Assembly: GCA_022385755.1 (NCBI GenBank)
Contig: MU278350.1
Coordinates: forward strand, 882,905-946,904
DNA length: 64,000 nt
Direction of reading: 5' to 3'
Source of the DNA: Trametopsis cervina
Taxonomy: Eukaryota > Basidiomycota > Agaricomycetes > Polyporales > Irpicaceae
Part shown: one piece after another, positions 37,639 to 45,146 of the stretch
Layout of the letters: the number at the start of each line of letters is the position of its first letter
Position numbering within the stretch: position 1 is the stretch's first letter
Made by a program: the position numbers and the translations under genes
The notes under the pieces: model-generated
Seen by the model: the letters and a program-made list of their open reading frames with translations, nothing else
The model's database searches: none
What the model was told of the DNA's origin: nothing

Positions 37639-37761
37639 TCAAGCACAGCACTTTCGCCAAGCGACACCCACAAAGTACGTGATGATTTCAATGTGCACAC
37701 CCAATATTATGCCTGCGAGGATGGGATGTGCACCCCTGAACGTGAGTGGTTGGAGAAGCGT
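37639..37761 (-). pseudogene. Decayed microprotein copy, unit 2
   Basis: The leader-aligned start is ACG (37759-37761) instead of ATG. The 40-residue frame from it is open to TGA and retains the family's hydrophobic segment (HPILAGIILGVHIEIITYF). Loss of start is the only clear lesion, so non-AUG initiation or an upstream spliced start cannot be excluded. Confidence 0.35.
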
Positions 37762-37954
37762 CTGCGTCGTCGCGCACGATTGTTCGTACTGATGCATGTT
37801 CGTTCCCTAGTAGCTGACAGAGGGGCGGTCGCGAATGCTGGTGAGTCTGCGTGCGTGTACGGCGTATTATGTCTGCCCACTTCTTTGCTGGATAGAGGTC
37901 GATGAAAGAAGTACGAGGAAGTAGGGTAGGGGGAGTCGCTCGTCGACGACAGCT

Positions 37955-38090
37955 CGAAGGTATAAGAACCATAATACTGGCGCGCCCAAGATCCCAGCCG
38001 GCCATCATGCGCCTCCTAAGCGGAGTGCGCGGATTAGCGGGCGCGGTAGTGACCGTCGATGGGCGACAGAGCTACCCTTGTATGCTCTAG
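37955..38090. repeat. Divergent promoter core, unit 2
   Basis: GGTATAAGAACC (minus TATA) at about 37959, then GCGCGCCCAAG. CGG-N12-CCG is retained at 38038-38055, although the inner palindrome has decayed. Confidence 0.5.
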
Positions 38091-38497
38091 AAAGTCCGGC
38101 TCAGAAGAGCCCCTTTCACGGATATATCGAACGGACGGGTGTTACGCCTCAAACTTCTAAGGTGAGCTCTGAATGTTCAACGCACGTATCTGAGATTATG
38201 CTTCTCATCTACCGCTTGCAGTTTGCGCCAACAAAGTATCGCATATTGGCACAGCTAACGAGCGTGCTTCCCTCCGCAGCAGACTCAGGTGTAATAACAG
38301 GCCGTACGACGCGGGCAAGGAGGTATGAATCCCATAAGGCAGACATTAGGGCCGGTATACATGTGGTGAACACATAGCACAAATTGACGTGCTACGCAAG
38401 GAAAACATGCTGCAAACACAAAAGAAACGCATAGGGCATGCCACCTCGGCGCGCGTTACAGCGACTCCGGATACACCATCAAGCACTATGCAAACCC

Positions 38498-38686
38498 TCA
38501 CTCCGTCCCAACCCATGGCCTCCGAGCCCATCTCTCGCACACATCGGTCCAGATGACGTCCCACACGAACCCTATAATTACAGCAGCTACCGCGCCTATC
38601 AAGAACGCACGTATGAGCATGAATAGAGAGACATTGGTCTGGATATGGGGAGATAGGTTCTGGGTTGTTTCGGACGATATCTCCAT
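38498..38686 (-). CDS. Putative membrane microprotein, unit 3 (62 residues)
   Basis: Starts MEISSETTQNLSPHIQTN at an ATG aligned with the unit 4 and 5 copies. One strong hydrophobic segment (MLIRAFLIGAVAAVIIGFVW) is followed by a basic tail (CERWARRPWVGTE). No homologue family is recognised. The evidence is paralogy within the array and a conserved N-Pro-polar / TM / basic-tail layout, although residue identity among copies is low. Confidence 0.35.
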   Translation of the reverse strand: MEISSETTQNLSPHIQTNVSLFMLIRAFLIGAVAAVIIGFVWDVIWTDVCERWARRPWVGTE

Positions 38687-38870
38687 CGTGGCGTGCGATT
38701 ACTCGTACTTGGTTTTCGCAGTCGTTCAGGTGGGATGACGCACGTATGCGCACAGGTGCTGTGAGATCTTCGTGGGTGTACGGCGTGCTAATGATGTTTT
38801 TCGTTTCCTCTGATGAACAGAGAGCGAGTACAGAGGGTCGACGGGATTTAAGGAGTCACTCGACCACGAC

Positions 38871-39000
38871 TCGAAGGTATAAGACCAAGATCAAAATCTG
38901 TACGCGCCCAAGACATCAGCCGGAGATCGCATGAACGCACAGATTAGCGGTCATAGTAGAGACCGTCGATAGGCGATAGAATTGCCCTTGTAGGCTTTCG
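38871..39000. repeat. Divergent promoter core, unit 3
   Basis: TCGAAGGTATAAGACC then ACGCGCCCAAGACATCAGCC. CGG-N12-CCG at 38948-38965 has intact outer triplets and an altered centre. Confidence 0.5.
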
Positions 39001-39310
39001 AAGAGCCTCTTTCATGGATACATCGTGCGGATGGGTGTGTGTTTTTTTGCTTCAAGGTGAGCTCGTCGATGCACGTATCTGTCTTTGCAGTCCGCGGCGG
39101 CGCAATGCTGAATACTGAGACAACTTACGAACATATTGTTTACTGCAGCAGGTTCAACTAATAACGAGCCGTTCATAGATTGACAAAAGCTGGACACTAC
39201 GAACACAATACACGTGATGAACACATAACAGGAAACGGATGTGATACGTAAGGGAAGCAGGCACAGAACAAACACATAGCGCGTAGCGTCGTGGCGTACA
39301 CTTTCAAGCG

Positions 39311-39496
39311 TTATACAATCCCGCCTCTCGTACGGACCCTACGCCTTCGAGCCTCTCTCCCCGCAGTTATGAGGGCACATACGTTGTGTACGACGCTAAC
39401 TAATGCCAAGAGTACCATGATCGGATAGAAGACCATGAACATGGGAGGAACGGTCTGGATGTAGTGAACTGGGGTCGGGGGTGTCCAGGGAGCCAT
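39311..39496 (-). CDS. Putative membrane microprotein, unit 4 (61 residues)
   Basis: Starts MAPWTPPTPVHYIQTVPP. The hydrophobic segment is FMVFYPIMVLLALVSVVHN, then a strongly basic tail (GREARRRRVRTRGG). A TATA-like TATATAAACC lies about 185 bases upstream. The frame is also open upstream of this ATG, so a longer or spliced N-terminus is possible. The stop (TAA) and the sequence after it align with unit 5. Confidence 0.4.
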   Translation of the reverse strand: MAPWTPPTPVHYIQTVPPMFMVFYPIMVLLALVSVVHNVCALITAGREARRRRVRTRGGIV

Positions 39497-39671
39497 CCGC
39501 GTTGTTGCGTGCGATAGGTCTTCTGGTGCTCGGTGTTCGTTCTCGCCGAATGACGCACGGACGGTCGCGAGTGCTAGCGGGTCTCCGTCTGTGTATGGCG
39601 TACCGTCTGCTTGTTCCTTTCCTCTGCCGAACAGAGGGCGAGTGCAGAGGGTCGACGGGATGGAGGAAGTC

Positions 39672-39775
39672 GCTTGAAGGTATATAAACCAAAACCCCCC
39701 GCGCGGATATCGTACGCCCCCCTGGGTGCATGAATTAGCGGTCACGGTGGTGACTGTCGATATGCCCTTGTAAGC
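39672..39775. repeat. Divergent promoter core, unit 4
   Basis: GAAGGTATATAAACC, then a shortened spacer and CGG-TCACGGTGGTGA-CTG at 39739-39756, with one mismatch in the outer right triplet. Confidence 0.5.
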
Positions 39776-40045
39776 TTTCAACGTTCACTCCAGAAGAGCC
39801 TCTTTCACCAGTACCTCGCTCGGACGGGCGTGGCGTTCTACCTTTGAAGGCGAGCACATTAGTTACTACAATGGGTCCACCTGGTGACGAGTCGTTCGAT
39901 ACAGATATGAGGGCATTATAGATTGGCGTAAGTTGGACATTAGAAGTATGTGTGATGAAGATAAAACTGATGCACTACGCAAGAGAAGAGCACGGAGGTA
40001 CGAATAGCATGTAGCACATAGCACTGTGGTATACACCTTCAAAAG

Positions 40046-40207
40046 TTATACCATCCATCTCTCCGTATCAGCCCAACGCCTCTGAACCCGTCTCTTCATT
40101 ACGGCACTGTGCGCGCAACATATGATGACACCGAATATCATGCCTAGCAGGAACGGATGTATGGCCATAGATAAGGGGGGATATGCCTGGAGTGGGATGG
40201 GGGGCAT
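40046..40207 (-). CDS. Putative membrane microprotein, unit 5 (53 residues)
   Basis: Starts MPPIPLQAYPPLSMA after the leader CACGACGCGG shared with other units. The hydrophobic segment is HPFLLGMIFGVIICCAHSAV, then a basic tail (MKRRVQRRWADTERWMV). The stop aligns with unit 4. The same Pro-rich / TM / basic order as its paralogues argues for past or present coding function. Confidence 0.4.
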   Translation of the reverse strand: MPPIPLQAYPPLSMAIHPFLLGMIFGVIICCAHSAVMKRRVQRRWADTERWMV

Positions 40208-40395
40208 CCGCGTCGTGGCGCGTGGCAACTGGTGCTCGTGCTCGTGCTGTTTGTTCTCCGGCTGGGTGAAGCACCGACGGTCGCAAGTGCTGTAGGATTT
40301 CCGTAGACGTGCAGCGTACCACTTTTGTTTATTGCTGTCCTCGGACGAACAGAAGGAGAGCGTGGGGATTCGAAGAGGCTGTCGCCCGACCCAAA

Positions 40396-40525
40396 CTCGA
40401 AGGTATAAGAACCTAGTAAATCCGTGCGCGCCCAGGACACTAGCCGGATATCATGCGCTCATGAACGCACGGATTAGCGGTTGCGGTAGTGATCGTCGAT
40501 GGGCGATAGAGCCGCCCTTGTGGGC
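40396..40525. repeat. Divergent promoter core, unit 5
   Basis: AAGGTATAAGAACC then GCGCGCCCAGGACACTAGCC. The palindrome at 40478-40495 is degenerate (CGG...TCG). It lies between the unit 5 microprotein (-) and the first acidic-protein gene (+). Confidence 0.5.
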
Positions 40526-40590
40526 TGGCTTTCGTCGTTGTTCGTCGTCCGGGGGTGGAGGGCCAGTTTCATCTTCGGGTTGTGTGTGGC

Positions 40591-40600
40591 GTATAAATAC
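40591..40600 (+). promoter_or_regulatory. TATA box of acidic-protein gene 1
   Basis: GTATAAATAC lies 46 bases before the ATG at 40646 and is followed by CCTAGATCG, shared in altered form with gene 2. Confidence 0.55.
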
Positions 40601-40645
40601 ACCTAGATCGACAGGGGGGCACGACACACTCAATACCTGTACACC

Positions 40646-41324
40646 ATGGACACGAACACGAGCCCTCTTCGTACCCCAGAACTGAAGCCAATTGAGCTCC
40701 CGGAAGAACCCTCAGGGGGGGATGCGAATGTGCAGTCCATGGAGATGGAGACTTCGACAGCCCTGCCGCCGGAGTCCTCAAGCGACGCCGAGAGAACTTC
40801 GCAGGTCAATTCTGGTCTCCGTGGGTTGGTCGAGAAGGTTCTTCGGTCGGTGCGTCTCGACGGCTTGCGCTCATCGTACTATTGCAGGCATACTGGGACG
40901 GCTTGAGGCTCTTAGGAGCGGCCGAGACGCATAACACCTGTTCGATTACGCCCTCTGAAGACGTGGAGTCGGAGGGCGCGGGCACGATGGACGTACAGTT
41001 CATGGAGGTAGACCCGCCGATGACGCCCTCGACCGGCGCCGGGGGGTCTACGCCAAGGGGGTCCGAGTATCGTGCTGCAGTGGAAGAGGTTCGTCGGTCG
41101 GTACGTCTCCACCACTCGCGCTCATCAGAATGTTGCAGGGAGACGCGCATGGCCTAGAGCCTTTGGAGCAGAGCGTGGGGGATGAGCCCTCGGACTTTTC
41201 AGGGGCAGTGCTGGCTGGTCTTACGAGCATGGATAATTGGGGCCTCACTGAGCCAGAAGGGGGTGATGGATTGGATGAGCGCGCGGCATGGGATCAGGAT
41301 ATGAGGCTTCGCAACCATACGTGA
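40646..41324 (+). CDS. Small acidic Ser/Pro/Glu-rich protein of unknown function, array gene 1
   Basis: Three exons (40646-40837, 40888-41088, 41139-41324) sum to 193 codons. The peptide is acidic and probably disordered: MDTNTSPLRTPELKPIELP, EMETSTALPPESSSDAE, then ITPSEDVESEGAGTMD and FMEVDPPMTPSTGAGG, ending QDMRLRNHT. Both introns are about 50 nt, start GTTCNTCGGTCGG and end TTGCAG, and are clearly related to each other and to those of gene 2. The middle exon is 201 nt in both genes. No known domain; nuclear transactivation-like acidity is only a speculation. The TATA and start context and intact frame over three exons support a real gene. Confidence 0.5.
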
Positions 41325-41340
41325 TATAGTAGAGTAGTAG

Positions 41341-41480
41341 TGAAGCACATACCTATTCGATGATGCTGTAGCATATCTGCGCGCGCCTGACGCCACCACA
41401 ACGCCTATAGCAGACATGTGAGCTTGCAGTGAATCACCGATACAAGCTGTGATATAATGTAGAACGGTGGATGAAGCCTC
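41341..41480 (+). repeat. Acidic-gene 3' region remnant, copy 1
   Basis: TGAAGCACATACCT-TTCGATG at 41341 recurs at 43481. The following frame (DAVAYLRAPDATT) matches the last exon of gene 2 (VLYVPPPSATT), so this is a detached or skipped terminal exon. A GTGGATGAAGCCTCGCTG block at about 41466 recurs near 42924 and 43219. Confidence 0.4.
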
Positions 41481-41653
41481 GCTGTTGCAGGTGTTGAGCC
41501 AAAGAGATACGCAGTTCAAGAAACTTCCGCGCGAAAGCCCTGGGCTCCCAAAGCAGGGCGGGACGGACGAGCCCCGTTCAGACACTTCAGAGATAGCAGC
41601 TGGTCTTATGAACGCGTGTACTGCGAGCGACCGTACTGAGTTTGAGTGAGAGA

Positions 41654-41697
41654 GTTCTGATGGGTTGGCTGACCGCGTAGAACGTACGACCTGGGAT
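41654..41697 (+). repeat. TGATGGGTTGG..GACCTGG block, copy 1 of 3
   Basis: Also at 43041-43084 and 43397-43440. Each copy contains TCTGATGGG or TCCTGATGGG and ends ACGACCTGG/GCGACCTGG. These mark boundaries of partial duplications in the right part of the array. Confidence 0.45.
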
Positions 41698-41809
41698 TTA
41701 CAGGCAGGATGACGGACAGATGGCCGTAAGTGCCAGCGGTCTTCGATAAGTGTACGGCGTACCACGCCTGTTTGTTCACAATGGAGACGGAGAAGTAGCT
41801 CGACCAAGA

Positions 41810-41930
41810 CTTGAAGGTATGAGGGCCAGAATCCGTGCACGCCCAAGATGACAGCCGGACGCCATAGGCCCCAAATACGCGGTCACGGTAGTGACCGTCG
41901 GTGGGCGATAGAGCCACTCTTGTGTGCTGT
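41810..41930. repeat. Divergent promoter core, unit 6 (with palindrome)
   Basis: Contains the second perfect palindrome, CGGTCACGGTAGTGACCG at 41880-41897. The minus-side TATA is weakened (GGTATGAGGG), and the minus-side microprotein frame is replaced by acidic-gene 3' sequence. Only the plus side appears to have a gene. Confidence 0.55.
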
Positions 41931-42017
41931 CGAGAGCAAGGTCCCCTTCAACACGCTACCCGACCCATTCTGTTCTGTTTGGAGACAAAAGCGCCCTGGT
42001 TATCGTTGTTCATCCTC

Positions 42018-42050
42018 CAAGGATGGAATGGGATGGAATGGGATGGGATA
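42018..42050. repeat. GGAATGGGAT short tandem repeat
   Basis: Three imperfect 5/10-base repeats of GGATGGAATG type, about 110 bases upstream of the second acidic-protein gene. Confidence 0.5.
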
Positions 42051-42096
42051 TCCGTTTGCATCTTCAGTTTGTGTGTGTGGCGCACATCCGCGACGT

Positions 42097-42105
42097 GTAT
42101 AAGAT
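42097..42105 (+). promoter_or_regulatory. TATA box of acidic-protein gene 2
   Basis: GTATAAGAT followed by AGCTAGGTCG, homologous to the gene 1 TATA region. It lies 54 bases before the ancestral ATG at 42159. Confidence 0.5.
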
Positions 42106-42230
42106 AGCTAGGTCGCCGCAGTGTGCGACACGTTATACATCAAACATACCTGCGCGTTATGGACCCAAGCACAGACGTTCCATCGACTCCTGGGAGTCCG
42201 GCCCCGCTGCTGATTCCGCCGTGGTGAACG

Positions 42231-42891
42231 ATGAGACCAGACCCGCCTGGTGAAGAGGTTCGTCGGTTGGTGCATCTCGACGGCTTATGCTCATCATGGT
42301 CTCGCAGGAACAATCAGACAGCTCAGAGCTCATAGATATTGGGGAGGACGCGACGGGTAGCCCTGGTTCGATTATGCTCCCGGAAGACTCCCCGCAGCAG
42401 GACGCAGACGTGACGGCTGAGGAGTCCACGGAAGAAGACTCGTCGACGGATCCTCCGAGCGGGATGTTTATATTCGACAAGGACGATTTCCTTGTTTTGG
42501 TCGCAGAGGTTCGTCGGTCGGTCGGTCGGTCGGTGCATCTCGACCACTCGCGCTCATCACGGTGTTGCAGGAAAACAGAGACGGGTGTCTATTACGGAGC
42601 GAGGCGGTTGAGCTCCCTGCGATCGCTCCAGAGATGGAGATGGTGCCGGATGATTTTGGGATTGAGGGTAGCCTAGTAGGCCTCAGTGCAGTTGCGCCTG
42701 GGGTTCCTGATGGACGGGCTGAGGGTGCGGAAGGCGAGGTCCAGGACCAAGACCAGGGAGAGGTTGAGGTGCCATCCTCTGATGAAGAAGATGCAGAGGC
42801 GGAGGGATATAACTCTGATTCGGAGTGTGTACTGTACGTGCCCCCGCCTAGTGCCACGACGCCACGTTCTAGTAGGAGCGCGACCTGGTGA
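42231..42891 (+). CDS. Small acidic protein of unknown function, array gene 2 (N-terminus interrupted)
   Basis: Exons 42231-42257, 42308-42508 and 42571-42891 sum to 183 codons. The peptide is highly acidic: EQSDSSELIDIGEDATG, MLPEDSPQQDADVTAEE, PPSGMFIFDKDDFLVLVAE, then EVEVPSSDEEDAEAEGYNSD and the ending CVLYVPPPSATTPRSS. The ATG aligned with gene 1 is at 42159 (MDPSTDVPSTPG). It is in frame with exon 1 but hits TGA at 42225-42227, so translation probably uses the in-frame ATG at 42231, or the gene is inactive. The 201-nt middle exon is retained. The second intron is 62 nt because of a CGGT expansion. Confidence 0.45.
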
Positions 42892-43139
42892 TAAATAATT
42901 GATACAAGAGACTGTGCAGTTGTGAATGAGGGCTCGCTGCTGCAGGTGTGCAGGACAAAGGAGCTAGGTCCGGTTTGAGGGGATGCAGGTTTGTCATATG
43001 ATCGCGCGTTGTAAGGGATTTCACTGGGGTCGGGTGAGAGGGTCCTGATGGGTGGGCCGCCGCGTGGAAGGCGCGACCTGGAATGTATCGGTCCTTTAAT
43101 GGTGCAGTGTAGGGAGCTTGCCTGCGCATAATATTACGA

Positions 43140-43640
43140 CACTACATGTAGCCTATATGGGGCTTGTGAGTTCGTAGTTGATAACCGATACTGGGGACAG
43201 TACGATGCCAAGAATCTGTGGATGAGGCCTCACTGCTGCAGATGTGCAATGCGAATGAGTTGTGCAGTCCAGGAGACTCCTTTCACGTATGTCCTAGGCG
43301 AGGTACAGTAGCACGGGTGAACCGCGTTCGGGCTTTTCAGAGGGGGTCTCGTGATCGTGCGTACTGCGAGGGACCTTACTAAACTTCAGTAGGAGTGTTC
43401 TGATGGGTTGGTTGACCGCATGGAACGCACGACCTGGAATGCAAGTGAGGATGAAGATTCGTCACGACACACGATGGAAGTGAAGCACATACCTCTTCGA
43501 TGGTGTTGTACGTGCCTGCGTCTGACGCCACGACGTTGCATGTAGCCTATAGGGGACACATGAGTGTGCAGTGTCTTTAATATATGAAATAATCCATACA
43601 AGGAACCGTGGTTGCTTAAATGAGCTCGCGGCGTTGGCCG
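43140..43640 (+). repeat. Partial acidic-gene 3' copies at the array's right edge
   Basis: Holds TGTAGCCTATA blocks (about 43147 and 43547), the GTGGATGAGGCCTCACTG block (about 43219) and TGAAGCACATACCT (43481) followed by a remnant of the terminal exon (VLYVPASDATT). There is no complete gene; these are successive truncated duplications. Confidence 0.45.
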
Positions 43641-45146
43641 GGGCACCGCATCTAGAGAGTCGCCGAAGCGATCCTAGCGCGAAGCCAGCACGAGGACAGC
43701 TGGGCAGAGTTGGTGCGACTGGGACGCGATGACGAAGTCGCACATGCGTACTGCGCTCTTAGCCCATATTCGCTCGCGCTTTCTCCGCGGTCGGTGGATT
43801 GCAGTTGTGCGGGGCAACTCTCCATGCGAGCAGTTCGGCTCTGCTATCAAGTGGACTGTATTCAAGTATGTAATGAGGCCCTTCGAAGCTGAACAATTAA
43901 ACGAGGCTGCTTACCCTGCGGTGATCACGACGGCCCACACGGGCTTGGCGCGTGCCCCGTTAGGCAAGTTGCGAGGACCTTGCACGTTTGGATGAGGATG
44001 TGGTGCCAGCAAACGAGCAGCAGCAGGCTTGGCGTGTTCAGAGAACCAGGATGAACGAAGCGAGAAACGCGGTCTGTGACAGATGGCGGGAATGAACGAA
44101 GCACTTCCCAGCACACGCGCTGGCGAGACCGCGGCGCTGACAGCGGCGGGCGAAGAGCGGAGGCTATTACAGCGAACTACGACGGTAGTGGAGACTCTAC
44201 GAACGCACGTTTAGATATTATTCGTTGGGTGGTGCGTGCCTGTGGAATGGCCGGGGGATTCGGCGAGAAAATGAAGAAAGTGGACGATGAGGTACGCCAA
44301 GCGGATGTCGCTGATGGCCGTGACGTCAGAGTAATCGGCGGGCCCTGGGTTGTGTGTTGTGTGTCGCGCGCATGTCTGGCTCGATGGCGGCATGCGCTCG
44401 CTCCCGGGTTCACAGAGGATCAGGAAAAGGTTCCACGTACGTAAATCGGCCACCTCCAGCGCAGGTTTCACGAGCTCTGAGTGCCGCTGGGACGGTCCTA
44501 TGCACTCTCGTCCGCCGGTCAGCTGGCCACTCAGTCGCATCGATAATTCAACTCAAGCTGCGATTGACCACTCAATCTCACACCAATATGTAGGACCTAT
44601 TTATACGCAACTTTCAGCGGCTCGTCCCGGTAAATATAGACAGTCAGACAGCGTCAACAAGCACACGCAGCACTCTGGCCCTCACCAAACGTCCGGATAT
44701 TGTCCTGTCCCATTGCGTCAGCCTCATATTCGGTGCCGCATCACGCCCACAATCGGCGTCCCCACTACTACTGCCCCATTACTCACTACACCGCAATGCT
44801 CCCCTACGATGCCCTTGGCTGCTATGCACAGAGGAAGCAGAGGTACTGCATGCAACCATCGGCAGGGTATACCATAGCCACTTGGCAAAAAAGAAGATGG
44901 AGGGGGGACGCGGTCATCCCGGCGCGGTGCAGTACCTCGGCCGGCAACCCTGCCGTAGATCGCATCGGGGCACGCATCACGCAGAGAGGTGTGCTCTAAC
45001 GCTCGCTCTCCTGCGGCCCATCCGCTAATATGACGACTAAACCCACCACCGCGAGCCCTCCCTTCTTTCACCAGTCCATGTCGCTCTCCTCCTACCACTA
45101 CCACTACCACCAACACTAGCCCTCCCCTGCCACACTGTAGCCCGAC
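43641..45146. other. Gene-poor spacer right of the array
   Basis: A 45-codon coding-like frame (MAGMNEALPSTRAGETA, then EERRLLQRTTTVVETLR) lies at about 44082-44216 on the plus strand without partners. A long antisense frame over 44724-45512 is judged a composition artefact. The final 150 bases are a CCA/CTA-rich 5' leader. Confidence 0.35.

Larger units (their letters stand above)
36440..43640. repeat. Degenerate tandem array of divergent-promoter gene units
   Basis: About 7 kb of related units in one orientation. The ordered blocks, left to right, are: a minus-strand microprotein frame; its leader and TATA (GGTATAAGAACC on the plus strand); a core with GCGCCCAAGA, AGCCGG and a CGG-N12-CCG palindrome; and then plus-strand intron-like blocks or an acidic-protein gene. 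Core copies lie near 37242, 38038, 38948, 39739, 40478 and 41880. The right end (41.3-43.6 kb) holds extra partial copies of the acidic-gene 3' region. Copies differ by many substitutions and small indels. Neither a transposase or reverse transcriptase nor terminal repeats were seen, so local tandem duplication is more likely than transposition. Confidence 0.7.

Noticed and set aside
36440..43640. Mating-type pheromone precursor cluster
   Set aside because: Repeated small frames near each other suggested it, but none ends in a CaaX motif and no pheromone-receptor gene (seven TM) was seen.
36440..43640. CRISPR-like or transposon array
   Set aside because: Repeats are about 100 bp cores spaced 0.7-1.4 kb apart and diverged, in a eukaryotic genome. 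Transposase, terminal repeats and target-site duplications were not found.
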